A DNA stretch of 64,000 nt from Pyronema omphalodes (GCA_024516155.1 JAJJXM010000047.1:124001-188000); one strand, 5' to 3'; positions 49,202 through 63,317 are shown, counted from the first letter of the stretch. Numbers and translations: made by a program. The notes: generated by a model not told the origin, from the letters alone.

Positions 49202-49745
49202 GAGTGGCCAATCCAGGGCCCAGATACATCCCCGAGTGATCTCCCATGAATACAAATACAAACTCACAAGCAGCAGTTGCAGCAACTTTGTAAACTCAAA
49301 CCAGGGCGGGCATTATCAGTTTTCCAGAATCTTCCAGCCCCTATTCAATTCCTTTCTTTCTTTCTTCTTCCCTCATCCCTCCTCTTCTTCCTATCCACAC
49401 AACACAAAGCAACCAACACCACACGGTGCCCCCAAGCTCGACCACATCACGACCATCTTCAACTCACCAGAGTTTTGGCCACCGAGGCCTCAGAAGCTAC
49501 TATCCCCTTCACTTGCTTTTCACACTATTCTTCTCTCGTGCTTGGCTTCGTCGTTGAGTTCTGGGGTGAGGATGCGCTTTTCGGTATCAGCACTCTAGAC
49601 AACGCGACACCAAATCAAGAACGAGCACACCTATTTGCTATCTGTCATCCAGATTTCAGAGTGAGTATTTTATTGAACACATCCTTCTCACGCGTATTAG
49701 TTGTTTTTTGATCCAAAAAGCAAACTCGCTGATAATAATAACCCC
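49202..49745. other. Spacer before the exon array
   Basis: No supported gene. A frame ending at about 49660 (HPDFR followed by GTGAGT) could be an upstream exon of the 49746 ORF, but the downstream junction gives stops. Confidence 0.4.
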
Positions 49746-50138
49746 ATGGAAACAGAATTGTTAAGATATATGTATGGTTACAAACATCTTTCTTGGAAGC
49801 GCATGCGTTGGAAGATGAACCTTCCTCGCATTGAAACTTTCTATGGTATGGTATTCATAAAATCTATTTCCTGGAGCGAACCAGATACTTATCGGTATCT
49901 GTTATAATTGACTATTTACTAACTGCGTGTGTGTGCATCTTTAGAAACTCGACTTCCCCACCGCTACAATGTCCTTGACTGGTTCAAGGCAACCCATAGC
50001 TTGGCCCCAATGGATTTTGGCTTTCTGATCCAATACGGCTCAGGATTCACACGACCATATAAACAGCCGGTGTCCCAGGGCAGTCGAGCCAACTTACACA
50101 TCTGGGCTAGTCTACAAAGCTCATGCGTTGGAAGATGA
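49746..50138 (+). CDS. Orphan small protein, first unit of a decayed exon array
   Basis: Two exons, 49746-49845 and 49945-50138, with a 99-base intron that carries a TACTAAC branch point near 49917. The product is 97 residues: METELLRYMYGYKHLSWKRM, then MNLPRIETFY-ETRLPHRYNVLDWF across the junction, then SLAPMDFGFLIQYG. No domain is recognised. The pieces recur downstream (50120, 50431, 50583), so this may be the best-preserved unit of a multiplied exon pair or itself a remnant. Whether it is expressed cannot be told. Confidence 0.35.
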
Positions 50139-51290
50139 ACCTTCCTCGCATTGAACCTTTTTACGGTATGGTATCTATAATATCCCGTTTCCTGGGGTTT
50201 ATTACTGATGATACTAGCCGTCAAATGCAACGGTGACCCCAATTTGTGGCGGGGAAATAATTAGTGTTTGTAGCTGTCAACCCATCAATAACATCAAAAA
50301 ATACCACTTTGTGACGGTGAAACTGGTTTCTTTGATTAGAAAGGTAGGACTTACATTCCGTTCTTCTCATTCGAATATTGATTGGTATCTCCCATAGTTG
50401 GCTTGTTATTAAGTACGGTTGTCTGTCTAGGAACTCGACTTCCCTACCGCTACAATGTCCTTGACTGGTTCAAGGTAGCCCATAGCTGGGTTCCAATAGA
50501 TCTTGTCTTCCTGATGCAATACGGCACGATATTCATACAGGCTCTCTATTGAGAACCATCTATTGCTTGTGTATGCACCATTATAAACTCGAGTGCCTCA
50601 CCGGTACAACGTTCTTGACTGGTTCAAGGTAGCGCATAGCTGGGTTCCAATAGATTTTTGGCTTCCTGATCCAGTACGACACGATATTCACATGGCGCTT
50701 GTTATCAAGAACCATCTGAACAGCTGGTATTTTGGGACAGTCGACATCTGAATCTTTCAGGCGTCAAATCAACGCTGTTGGAAACAGATTATCAGGAAAT
50801 AGGATGGAGTTGAAGAAATTTGTATACGGTGGAAGTATTGCTAGGATATGAGAAGGGCTGTGTTCGATGGGATGTGTATCTGCCTGTGAAGAAGATTAAG
50901 AAGAGTAAGAATAGAACCAGAGGTGGTCAAGCACCAGTAGGTGGGGTGGAAGGGGTTTGGGGTATAGATTTGAGCTGCTGATGGGGGGTTTTAAGATGGG
51001 TTGCTATGCGCTTGTACACTGACTTTTTCGGAAAACAAATATGTTTTTTTTTTTGTAAACGATGTTTAGAGATAAATCTCATTCCCCATAATTTAAGCTC
51101 TCGTAGTAATAGCCTTCTCTTGATCTTCGAACAATACATTCTCATGTGTTTCTTAGAAAAAATAGGTAAACAAAATTACTTGATACCCAGTTCTTTGTTG
51201 CGGATCTTGGAGATGTGTATCGCTAATACATGTGGAAGGTGAACCTTCACCGCATTATACCATTTTCTAGTATATCATTTCTGTAATCCT
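49746..51290 (+). repeat. Array of repeated exon-intron pieces
   Basis: Two kinds of unit recur. Unit U (TGCGTTGGAAGATGAACC..TCGCATT) is at 49802 and 50123, with a diverged trace at 51232. Unit V (CGACTTCCC..CGCTACAATGTCC, encoding RYNVLDWFK) starts at 49947, 50435 and 50587. Intron-like sequence precedes each V. The V copies encode RYNVLDWFKATHS, RYNVLDWFKVAHS and RYNVLDWFKVAHSWVPID, so reading frame and protein similarity persist while stops accumulate elsewhere. Confidence 0.75.
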
Positions 51291-52045
51291 CTTACCAATA
51301 TTATACTAATATCTACAGTATTCAAACTCAAACGCAACGCAAAGGCAATGCAAATTAGAACTTGGGCAATAAAATATATACACATTGACAATGAAAAATC
51401 ATCTCATTGCGAGCGCCAAGTTCATAATCATCATTTACTTCAATATTAACCGTTACCATATGATTTGAACTATATCTAAAAAAAAAAAACGCCGCAAAAG
51501 TACCACTCAATCCAGTATCCACCAATGAGTGTCAAGTGTTTACATTACTTATAACCACGGCAAAAAAATGAGAAATAAAGGTCCAAAATATTCCACATAT
51601 AGAATGGCGAGTTATCGCCCATGCCCCTCATGCGCGATATTCTCAATCAAACCCCTAACCTTTCTCTAATATCAATTAATACTAAATTCCCTATTGAATG
51701 CCATCTTATTTTTCATTATCACAGCCTCAAAAAACCAGTCCTCATCCCCTAAAAATATTCTATACTACTACTCCTAGTAACAATAATAGTAATCAAGCTC
51801 CACCTCCCCCTTGGTACCGCGTATAGTATTACTAATTTTCCCGCTCCCCTTCCCTTCCCTTCCTATCAGTACTCCATAAAATTAAATTAAACCTCCATTT
51901 CCATTTCCATTCCATTTCCACTTCCACCCCTCGCCTTACCTCCCCTGTCTTTCTAGATCCGATCCGATGCATGATCCGTAAGATCCGAGACAGTGGACAC
52001 GACACTCCTACCAGGCCTCAGTCAGCGACTCGGTCGGCGTATAAC

Positions 52046-52069
52046 TAATAAATAAATAAATAAATAAAT
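52046..52069. repeat. AAAT microsatellite, ~6 copies
   Basis: A tandem AAAT array. Confidence 0.85.
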
Positions 52070-55000
52070 CATGAAACAAATAAATGAAAGATCCGAGACA
52101 AAAAAACGACGGCCCGCTCCGCTTTATGGACTGGGATTGAAAGAATTGTAATCGTGGCTTAGGGGAAAGGTTATGATTATGTGCTGGTATGGTATGGTTT
52201 TTTGATGTTATTGGAAATGGGGATTATGTTATGGTAAAGAAATATAAAGACGATATTGATGTTTTGAGGTTAATAAGTCCTTTAGGTTGATGGAGGGTAG
52301 CTTTGGAGTTTGTGTATATTTCCCGCAGCCGGAAATGTTAATTTGTCCGAGTGATTATCGATGATTAGAATACATAATATAGAACCACTATGCATGTATG
52401 TGTTTAATGTGCTCCAAGTGGCTTTCTATGTCTATTTTTATGCCTTGTATATATTTTTTTACCTTCTTATCAGTAAATTGTTTGTGGAAACACATAGAGA
52501 GATGGCGGATAAGCATTGTATAACACGCCTCCTTTCATAAGCAAAGGTTGGGGTGCAGAATCGAATTATCTACATGTAGTTTGTTTGCATAATGCCTTTG
52601 AAAGCCTCGCGATTTTTTGTGGATGATGTGATTAATTTAATGGGGGTTAGATTGCATTGTTTGATCTGACGGATTGAAGTGGATGGATTGACACCTTTAC
52701 GAGATTTTGTGCGGTTTACAGGTGACCGAAGCGAGGGTTGAAAGTGTGGTCGATGATTCACGAGTACTATGCATTAGTATTATGTTGTTGGTTATTAGTT
52801 TTACTGACCGGTTGGTTGGTGTTTAGTTGTTGAGTTGCTATGTTGATAAAGTTGATGCATTAAACCCCACATCTCGTGACGACCTTCATACAGTTCTGAT
52901 TCGCCATAAACTGTCTTGGCTATATATCGATTGACTCTATATCGTGAATGATTTTCCTGTCTGTGGACAACTCTTAACCCTCATTGGAAAGCGAAGATCG
53001 TATTCGTTGCTACAAACAGAAGTCGACTGTCATTTTAGCAATCGTCGTTCGTATCCAGACCACGTGCAGAACCTGAAGCTCTCATCCCCCACAGCGGCCC
53101 CGCACGATCTGCCGTGTCAAACCCCCGGTTGTTTATGTCACCATAAAAGGCCGGTCATCTTCCGTATTCCGCATCCCGAATCTCCAATATTAGACCGTAC
53201 CGCTCGTTCAATACTAGCCGCGCCGAATTATGCGATGCATCTTATGTATGTTTTGCTATACATACAGGCATGCCATAAAAGCGGCCCGAATGTTTACCTT
53301 TACCTTTAGAGCATGTTAGGTCTCCTTAAGATCCCTGGGCTGTCGTCACCACTGTTTCGTTCACCCAAGCCTGTCAAAATCCCCCAACACATCCCTTCCC
53401 AAACTATCTAAACCCAGTAAAAACCAGTACCAGAAGAAGGAAAGCGTTACAGAAATCTTCAAATTCCAGGTTTTCTGCAGCATAAGGAGAATTTACGTAC
53501 ACGGGTTACCAGGGGAATTTTTTTTTTCCTCTAGAGCGCGCCCAGGATACTGGGTTTTACTATGGTAGGGTTTTTAGCACCTTTGACATCCTCTGGCACC
53601 ATAGTAGTGCACCATATGAGTTACCCCCGGAGAATTTTTTTTGAAACTGAGAAAAGAAAGCTTCATGACATCACACCCTTTCATATTTTCCGATCAAGCG
53701 AGATCGGAACTTTACTTGAATGAGATGAGTGCTACACCTATGATGAGCCATTGATGTCATGCATCGTATATCCACCATATTGGAATTTTTTTTTATCGCG
53801 CAAAAAAAAAATTAGATACACCGAGCTTTGGTTTCCTACACATAGAATTCGCGCTGAAGGAAATTTGGTTGTAGGGATATGGAATATCTTAATCTAGTTT
53901 TCAGAAGCTAACATAAGGGCGGCGCAGTCGGCGATTTTAAATCTCATGGTGATATCATTATTATAGTTATAGGAGCCTATGTAGGACAAAAAAGAAAGCC
54001 CGATCTAAAATCCATATGATGGAACCTCAGGCACGATGGCGTAGAAAGCTTAATTTTCAGCGCGGAGGTTACGGTGAAGCCCGAAGTATCCGAAGCTTGG
54101 ATGAAAGCCAACTGATGAAAGTCTTTGCTAGCTGTTCGCCACTCGCCAGTTTCTCGCCACTGGGATGGTCCTTGGGTGAGTCCCTTGGGGGGTTTTTCGT
54201 GCTCGATTCTCGCGTCAGGAAGAAGACACGAGGCAGAATACGCGGGATACACGGGATACGCGGTAATAACGGGATGAATCATGAATGATGAATGACGAAT
54301 GATGAATAAACATGGATGAGGTTTGTAACTTTGTATAGTCCCGTAGATGTAGATTTCTCCGCTGAACCTTAAGCATGAAAAACTTCCGAGTAAACCATAC
54401 CATAAATTACCTATCCAATTCGGATAGCTGTTTCTCGGGACTCTGCACCTCGTCGCGTGTTATGGTACGAGTAATACATACGCCGTCCGAGCATTCGGAA
54501 TCTCCGGAATAAACGGCCATAAATTACAGCTTGCGTAACACCCACGCAACCATCGACCGAGTATTTTCATGAAGATATCCATGCGATGTATTCCTTTAGC
54601 ACGAAACCCTAAAAACCCTAGGAGCCCTAGGAGTCCTTGGAGCCCTACGATTGCTGGGAGCTTCCGGGGGCGGCACGCGGATGACAGCTCTCCCGACCCT
54701 ACACAGCGCCGAACCGAACCGCCTCTCACCCGACCCCGGATCGGCATGTGGGGGTAGAGGGGGGGTTACCCGAGTGCACAACATTCATGATCCGATTGCA
54801 ATCGCAACCACCCTAACTACAAAAGTCAAGCCGATAATCCCGCTTCACGGCTTTTATTAAAAACTAGAGACGATTGACACCGAGAGCTAAGCAACCGAGT
54901 TTCAACCCTCTCAGCCTACACCCAATTCTCTAGCTCCATCTCTGTTGTCGAAATGCCTTTAGACGGTGGCAGTGCAAGTAAGTGCTTGAGTCCTGTGGAC

Positions 55001-55419
55001 CACATATACATAGCTGACAGCTCATGATACGTAGTGTCTGTATGTAGGGTATGTATGGTAAATATCTATAGCCACCTCCACATATATGTATTCGTCACCC
55101 ACCGCATGGCACCATATGTACGCAGCATGTGGCATCAGCTATCATCGTCTCATAAGGCTGAATTACGCTTTTTTCACTCTGCATGCGCACGCAGGGTAAA
55201 TTTTGTGTATTTTTCAGCTGAAAGCTACATACGGGGTCGATGGATTCAGAATCCTACATAGCCATACATAGGTTGCATGGGAATATGTACAAATCATCAT
55301 GTAGAGATATGGATATGTAATCTATGGTGCTATATGTATTCAGGCAGCAGCTCAGGCAGCAGCCCAGCCCAGCTTCCTCTGTATGTATGTAAGATCTAAC
55401 TTAGGTCTTTCGCAGGGCT

Positions 55420-55461
<42 letters not shown>

Positions 55462-55462
55462 G
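55420..55462. repeat. GATA microsatellite, ~10 copies
   Basis: An uninterrupted GATA tandem array. Confidence 0.9.
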
Positions 55463-56812
55463 AACTGCATGCACTATTCATTTGCCACTTGGTTCCGGAC
55501 TTCTTTATCTACATATCGATCCCCTAATGGCGGAAATAGCGAGATAATGAGTTATGAGTGAGCAGTGGAGTGTTCTGTAGCGAGATTTTTGTAGCATCTA
55601 TAAGCTATGCCTTAGTGCTTCATGCTTCATGCTTCATATGTAGCTGTATCATACATCGCGATAGGGCTTAGTAAATGTAAATTCCAATGGCCTTCAATAC
55701 TAACCGCAATAACCACTCATTGACGAGATGAGGTAGATTGTATATACCGACCTTAGCTATAACCAGAAGTATTTCACATTTGTTGGTTCGTTCGCTATAA
55801 CTATTTCATCATCGTCCATTGATTAGAACAAAACGATTGAGCTCCCTTAAGTTGGTGTAAAGTATACGTATAGTATTATCAATTCCTTGGGACATAATAA
55901 TTTATGAAAATCTATCCATCTATCAAGTTTTAACGACGATATGTCTGTATATATGGCACTAGATGTATGAATACAAGCAGCCTCGAAGCTCGAAGCCCGA
56001 AGCCCGAGGTATGGTACCATATGCAGTACCCAAGTAATAAAGTAATCAAGTAAGATCTTTTGTTTTCTGTTTACCTTCCCCTGAATCCCCTGGTTTCTTC
56101 CTTCCATTTCTCCTTCCCTCGCACATACCCGAAATCTCGGGTTCAGGGATGCAGATACTGTCGGGCTGGTGTTACAATGTGCCATTTGTGTCACCTTATA
56201 TTTCCATCTTCGAAGTCTTTTGAGTTGCAGTACCTTTATTTTCCAATTACTAGTTACGAGTAAGCCCTGGTTATCTGGTTATTTGGATTCTCGATTCTGG
56301 ATGCGTTATATTCACTATATACACCATATACAATCCGGCCCATGGTATGGTGTCTTCTATCGATCTACGTGCGTATATATGTATGTACGTATGGATGGAT
56401 AAGTAAACTTCCTGGGTATTAATATACATATATATAACAAATGGAGATGATGCTTTTGTATATATATAGCTCATGCAATCAATAGGTTCACATTGGGGTT
56501 TTTAACGAGCTCATAACATACATATATCAGTTCTCGCATAGACAACTTTACGAGATGATAGTGGTAATAACGAGGAAGGTGAAGAAAAGTATATACTGTA
56601 AATTATTTGCCATTAATGACGATGGCTAGAATTCCGTAATGGTATGGTGCTATGGACTACTATGAAGTAGGTATGAATTATATGCCCCATACATACGTAT
56701 TACGCATAACTTCATGTTAATAAAGAAAGGAAAAACGTATGTAATATTTTAGGTAGCTGAACTCCGAGTCCCCAAGTCTCCTCAAAAAAACCATCCAATC
56801 AGTCCATATTTA

Positions 56813-56857
56813 TCCATCCATCCATCCATCCATCCATCCATCCATCCATCCATCCAT
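56813..56857. repeat. CCAT microsatellite, ~11 copies
   Basis: An uninterrupted TCCA/CCAT tandem array. On the minus strand it reads as repeated Trp-Met-Asp-Gly, an artefactual ORF. Confidence 0.9.
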
Positions 56858-59800
56858 TCTCAGCCCACAGTACCCACGTACAACATCGAAACGTGTTTCC
56901 CCCCCTTCCCATGTCACCCGGATCCCCGGATCCCCGGATCTTTATGGAATCATACTGCATGTCAGATATGCTTCCATCTAGACAAGATATCCGAAACTTG
57001 CAAGGTTTTATGTATGGGGATTTTATTTCTCGCATCTACGCACGTATGCTGTATGTATGGTTTACAGACATGATGTAACGTTGTGATTTGATATACAGGC
57101 ACAGCCCAGAAACAATTATATCCATATCCATATCGATAGCTCATAGGATAGGTTAAGTTATCGAGCCATACTTGGCGGCACCATACGGGCACCTTACTAT
57201 CCATAACCTTGGAGCCATTCACCATCACCATAACCATACCATACATACCATCGCCAAACTCCAGTACTCCAGTGCTCCAGAATCCATAATCCATAAGCCA
57301 TAAGCCCTAGGTAGTACATAGGGCCAGCGTAAAATCCTCCATGCATACGTCAAACGAAGAAACCACAAAGCTGGGCGTAGGTTCTCGACATAATTGGCGA
57401 ATTATCTTGGCGCCGATAATTTTCGGTCCGTATAGCGTCTATGATAGTATGAAATAGCAGCGTCTAGGTCTCGACGAGTCTCGACACGTCCATAACTTCT
57501 GGCTGCGCAGTGCGAATGTGCGACTGTGCGAGCAGTTGAGTCAAAGGCTGAAAACTAGTTTTAGGCTTTGGATTCATCATTCGGCTTTTGACGTAACTGA
57601 TTTGTTTTTGAGGAGTTTTGGCGAGGTGATGGATGGCTGGGTGTATGTATGTCATAGACAAAAAAAAACGAATACAGGTCCAGAATCTTTCTGGAGTGGT
57701 GTGTAGAGTCCGCTGTGAATCTTTAGACTTCTCGAGACTTCTCCAAGCTATCTACCTATCCACCATATCGACATCGGAAACCCACAGTTACGCTTGTGAT
57801 GGAACTTAATCTGTAAGATGGCGGCACTGCGGCAGTACCTTGAATCCAGACTCTTGGGGGATATGTACGCAACCGCAGCTATGGGTAAAACAATTTTTTT
57901 TTTCTTTTGTGTGCCTGTGTATGTACAACAACATCGATGTTTCTAGACGCGATGATCTTGTGCAGGGTAAAAAAAAGGAACGCAAAACCCAGACCTTTTT
58001 TTCATCAACTTTTTTTTGGCGCACTTGTATATGATGGTACCCACCATATACAGATGAGATGAAAAAAAAAAAACTTTAATTACCGCAAACCTTAACTTAT
58101 TTGGAGATCTTGATCTGAGGCTCTTTTATGCACGACCATAGATCATAGGGCCATCAATTCGATTCGACTTGATGGTTATCAGCCTAAACGCGGAGCCCAT
58201 ACATAGCCTGGGGCAAAAAAAAAACTCCTCTCCGACTCCGAGATCAAATCGGACTTTGCGGGACTTCGCAATAAGCCGAGCCTGCTAGAGTCTGCTAGAG
58301 CAGTATTAGAGTCTACGTACTGCCTTATGAGGCGTCGGTGAAACCGGCACCTCGTGGAAGTGGGGATTTTAGGGACTTTTCTTGTGAGTACGTGGACTCC
58401 GAAGTTAACAGCCGCGCTGGCTGTCAGCTTGGTAGTCCAGTATGTAGCTCTTCGTGTCGTCAGGAATGGGATTTCGACGTACAGCAGACAAGGTAACAGG
58501 AATGAAGCAAGAAAAGGATCAAATCAGGACAGTAGACTTGATGAAGAGCGGGATAACTTACCAGCGGGGCAAAGGAAATGTAGAACCCCGGAAATTTACC
58601 TCGATGAGGGAGAAGGAATAAAATAATTTGAGTTTTGCTGTCATGTACGCTGTGCATTAAAGTTAACGTGCCAAGTGCCGCAAAGACGCAGTCCCAAGCT
58701 CTCAAGCAAGTGATTAAATTTTCATAAAGACAGAGATACACCACCCTTCAACGCGATCGAGCTTAGAGCGAGTGCTGTAAGATCTACATATGTAACTCTA
58801 GGTAGATTTGAGCAATGATCGACTAGTGCACACATACAACTCCCTTAGGGCTGCTGTCCGGTTGGTGCATTTGGATAATTCGTTCGTTAGACCGCTACTG
58901 TGAAACTCATCCAGTCATACATGCACTGACTCGTTTTATTTCCCTGTATGCAGTTATCGTGAATCTGGTGCTGTAAGACTTTGCCTTACCACTGTGTTGA
59001 ACAACAAGAGAAACATATCATTTCGCTTGCATATGATTGCATATGACTGTATAATTTCGCAAGCAAGGTTCCTGATGCTGTTGCCGTTCTCCACCTTGAG
59101 CGTTGCTCGCTTGTTGAGCTTATTAGGTTGACCTTGTTGAATCCCCGTGGGGCCCAGGGCTTTACCGTGGAAACTCCCCCGTACGTCGACTGAACGTAGA
59201 CTTCCCCGTGGAGAAAGATTCACTCGCCTCTCGGTGAATCTGTGATGCCTGTTGAAGCTGACCTGCTCGATACAATTCGCTAGAGCACCTGCGAGCACAG
59301 AGATACCATGCTATATACTTGCGTTCATGCAGAGCATCACTGATGGGCTGTGTCGAACTATCGTAGCAGCTGCATGCCATTTTCTATCAGTCACTACACC
59401 GTCGCCACCTGTTCTGTCCCATCAGGCTAGTTAACTACTGTCCATGTGGTAGGTAGAGTTGTATGTAGCCTTGAATGCTAACGGTCTATATCTCTCCAGA
59501 CAGGCGAGATACATACATATGTACAGAGTTGCTTGTCCTTATCTTGTATCTTCTCCGCGGTACCGCTCATTGAACTTCGGGATAGCTTCATACTGTACAC
59601 CGGGCTCCTCGTCTCATCTTGTTGAATTGGATAAATCAATAAAATGCAAGTTCCGTGCTCAAGTCTCCTCGTTAATTTTCGCCTGCCAAGTGATAAGAGA
59701 TTTTTTAATTCTCGCACGGTTGGTTGCAAATTCAAGGTATCGTAAGCTTCGCGGTAAATGGGTCAATATGCAGCTGTCAGTTTCAGTCCGAAGCGACTTG

Positions 59801-62225
59801 AAGGAAGACAAGCTTTTTTTCACCTTCGGACATACCGTCGGTGACGGCCGGAAACGTTGTGTTCACACTTTCAACTTTGTGTACACTTTCAAACGGAAAG
59901 TTGCACGAGAATTTGGAACGTTGTTACAACCAATGATCTCATACATCACCGGCTGTTCGTGTTTCGTTATCGCCTGCCTTCGACCGTCTTTGGCCAGTCA
60001 GATCTTCTCGGTAGGGCCACGAGTGATGAGAACATCCTGGTCTTCACGTTGATGAAGTCAGAGCGATGGTTTCCTTGTGCAAATCTCTCTTTCGCTCTGA
60101 TTTACTTCGCTTTTCGTATCCAATCGCTTTGCGGCGTAAAATAAGTTTTCCATTTCCTTTCCCGTCCTTTCCCATGGTTCCCGATAGTTGGTATCCAACA
60201 TCTGTTAATAGCATCGTTTCGGTTCTGTTTATTGCAATTTCGCAAATGTCGGCAGGAAATACGATGTTTGTGGGCTGTGTTGCGGGAGAGTGGGCCTCTT
60301 GTTCCATGCTGTCCGGGACTCCTTACTGGGTCTTGAGCGTCTTCCGTCTTTGAATTATCCCGAATTCTCCTTCGGCGTTGGTTCTTGTAGGCTGTGCTCT
60401 CGTTCCCATCACCTCTTTGGGCCGTTCGGCGGGGATTAGCTGGCGTCGTGGCTCCTAGCTGTTCCTTTCTGCTAGTGGTTTGCTCTTAATTCTTACACCA
60501 ATTTAGTGCTCCGGAGAATCGATTCTGCGGCATCTTCGCCAACTCGGTCTGGGTTGGTGTGTTTGTTTGGTGGCTTTTCACAGGAAATGTTAGTCAAATG
60601 GCGTGCCTACCCTGGGCGCCCTAACGTGAGGACGCAGGCAGCAAGCTTTGAGCGCAGGCAGCAAGGTGTGATGGGAGGAGGAGGATGTGGTGGTGGGAGA
60701 GTTGGTAAGGCCGAAGAGGAAGAAAAAAGAGAGTAAGAGAGTAAGAGACTGAGCAGATGAGGGCAAAAAAGGAGAGAGAGAGCAAAGATAGCAGTGAGGT
60801 CGAGAAGATGAGAGCAAAGAAAGAAGAGAGAGAGAGAGAGACAGAGAGAAAAATGTGAAAATAATGCCAAGCAGACGAGAGAAAGGAAAAAAAAGCGTGT
60901 CCTCCATCTCCATATCCTCCACCAGAAAGAAGAAAGAAGCTGCCCAGCTTCATCTTCTCTAGCAGCTGCTCGGTGCTTCGATAGGTCCCTGATACGACAC
61001 CTGCCAATACAAACACGCAATATCGACCAGAATCCAGAAGAACAAACCTGGTCAAAGGCCGGTGTCTCTGATCAACTGTGGAGCAGTCTACGGTCAAATA
61101 ATAATATCCCGAATTCCGCCCACGCCCTCTCATTCAAAGGCTTTGCAAAAGACTCAGCTTGCATTTCATACAATAGCTGCATCACCAGCATCCAGCGAAG
61201 ACACCAACGAAGACACCAAGAACGATATCTCACTCCTCTCACACCCACTCACTCCCGCATCTCACCCACCACCCCACCCTCCGCATCTGCCAGTCACCAC
61301 CAATCTCATCTCACCTCCTCCACTCGCACAATCCGCCCATGCAGTCGCCGCGCGCGCAATAGCACAACTGCACACCATCACAACCGGGACGAATCTCACA
61401 CCGCAATCGCTTTGCAAACTCCTCACCACCTTCCGAACCGCGTCTGTAAGTTTCCAGTCTCTTACCAGTTTACATTCACCATTATTTTCTCGTTCTCATC
61501 ACAACCTTTCCCGTCCTCCTTCCTAGCCGCCGCCTTGCATGCGCTTGCTGGAGTGCTGTGATTCTCCCTAAGAGATCCATACCCATACCCATACCCACGC
61601 ACATCCCACTAGATTGGCATGCGGTCCGTCCCCGCGACATACATACACAACCAGTATCTAGGTAGCCTTTATATCGACCGTGGTCATATATTTCGTGTGT
61701 GCAGCGGAGTGCATGAAGCCAGATGCTAACGCTTTGATTGGTTGCTGCAGCCGGAGTGAACCAGCTCAATCGGCGGCTTTAAGTTCCGCTTGCCCTCCAA
61801 CTATTCCCTGAAAGCGCAACCTGATATAATATCTCCATATACCCAGCGGCCTTGTTCTTGGATCTGGATATCTGAAGCATCACTACCGGCGTGTGAGTGA
61901 CAACAACCACGAAATCAATACCCGTCGTCTATGCAACAAAACGATCTGCAGCACCATACGTAACAGACCGGCGAAGCGAACTGCAAGAAGTCTAGGGAAA
62001 CCGGAAACTCAGGAACCAGATTTATTCTCCAGGTCGGTATCATAGCATTTGCTTCAACTATCCGCCTTTCGCACAACAGCCACGAACAACAAGCGATTGG
62101 CTCGACGAAAGCACACGCAGCTGACCCCTCCACAAAGATTAAAAGCTAGCCTCACCTGCTTCTACCGACTGTGAACCATCTCACAACATCATTACCTCCG
62201 ACGACATTCGATCGCTCCGGAGAAC

Positions 62226-63317
62226 ATGGTCGATTACGCTCATCCATCCTACTTCCCCCGGCGACAACAGGGACCACCGCCGAACATTTCGATAAATCCC
62301 CACCTCACCCCGCACGATCCCTACGGACCGTTATCTGCGGCGTCCGCCTATTCACAACACTCACAACGCCGCCCTACATCGGGAGTGTTTCAGGCACCTA
62401 GCTACGATACCTACTACGGTTCAAACGCCATCTACAACAACTACACCACACAACAATATTACGCCACGCCTATGCAGAAACAGCGAACGAGCTCCTCCTC
62501 GACCAACACCACTGGTGGAAGCAGTTCAGGATCCACACAGCTTCGACGATCCGGCAGCACCAACACACAAGCGTCAATTGCGCCGCCAGCAACCAGCTAC
62601 GTGGCCGCGTTGCGACGACAAAAGGCCACGGTATGGTGTGAGAAAGCACAACCGGAAGACCCACGACTAGTTGCCGCGCAGAAAGCAGCAAAGCTGAAGG
62701 CGGCGATGGAGGTGATGGGCTCTTCAACCAACAAAGGTCGGGGAAGTGGTCATGGTCTAGGATCTGGATCTAGTTCTACAACTTCATTACGTGGAGCGGT
62801 TCGGGGACACCATAAGCTCGGAAAGAATGGTCACAGCAGTAGCAGTGCAGGAATTGGAACAAACAGCTTGGTCACAGGACTGCCCCCTAGGTTATCTGCC
62901 ACTGAAGCAACTGGAGACAGCGACGAAGAGGATGATCTCTACATGACTTCTCATCGAAGATCGGGCTCCGGCTCAGGCCGTTCCTCCCTCAACTCGAACC
63001 ATCGTTCGAGCAGGGTATATCCCAGCGCCCACCGCAATTCTTCGGCTTCCGACATCCAGAGGCGGACTTCTAATCGCAGTAACGCTTCCAGCGGCCGCTC
63101 AATAAATGCCACCAACATTGAAATGGTATCATCTAAATCCCCTGCGCACGTTTTGGTAGAACCCCGTGCAGCGGAACGGACATTTTTCAACCACCAGAAG
63201 TTACCACCGCCATCGGATCCTCGAGCTGCTTTGAAGCGTTCCGGAAGTGTAGACGAGGGAGAAGCACGGACCATGACCATGAGCGGGCTCAGACTGGTCG
63301 TAGCCAACCCTGATTAA
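62226..63317 (+). CDS. Conserved fungal Ser/Gly/Arg-rich protein of unknown function
   Basis: A single exon encodes 363 residues from the ATG at 62226. The protein is mostly disordered. The N-terminus is rich in Tyr/Pro/Gln (AYSQHSQRRP, YNNYTTQQYY). A short ordered block, YVAALRRQKATVWCEKAQPEDPRLVAAQKAAKLKAAMEVMG (residues ~124-164), is the best candidate for a conserved core; I recall similar blocks in uncharacterised ascomycete proteins. The rest has Ser/Gly runs, an acidic patch (TGDSDEEDDLYM) and basic Arg/Ser stretches with many possible phosphorylation sites. Good codon bias across the frame supports a real gene. No catalytic motif is seen. Confidence 0.8.
   Translation: MVDYAHPSYFPRRQQGPPPNISINPHLTPHDPYGPLSAASAYSQHSQRRPTSGVFQAPSYDTYYGSNAIYNNYTTQQYYATPMQKQRTSSSSTNTTGGSSSGSTQLRRSGSTNTQASIAPPATSYVAALRRQKATVWCEKAQPEDPRLVAAQKAAKLKAAMEVMGSSTNKGRGSGHGLGSGSSSTTSLRGAVRGHHKLGKNGHSSSSAGIGTNSLVTGLPPRLSATEATGDSDEEDDLYMTSHRRSGSGSGRSSLNSNHRSSRVYPSAHRNSSASDIQRRTSNRSNASSGRSINATNIEMVSSKSPAHVLVEPRAAERTFFNHQKLPPPSDPRAALKRSGSVDEGEARTMTMSGLRLVVANPD

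Larger units (their letters stand above)
51291..62225. other. 11-kb gene-poor region rich in microsatellites
   Basis: No gene is firmly supported. It contains AAAT, GATA and CCAT arrays, GA-rich tracts near 60730-60850 and many CATATG/TACATA motifs. Weak candidates are a 90-codon plus-strand frame at 58354-58626 with a hydrophobic N-terminus, an ATG-initiated 87-codon minus-strand frame at 60307-60044, and a Pro-rich frame at about 61100-61445 that ends at a good GTAAGT donor (61446). The last could be a 5' exon of a transcript reaching the gene at 62226. Confidence 0.5.

Noticed and set aside
54016..54288. 90-codon ORF beginning with ATG
   Set aside because: Both strands are equally open, composition is atypical, and no domain is present.
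59459..60052. 197-codon plus-strand ORF
   Set aside because: It starts with TTG, has no recognisable domain or protein-like pattern, and overlaps other equally open frames.
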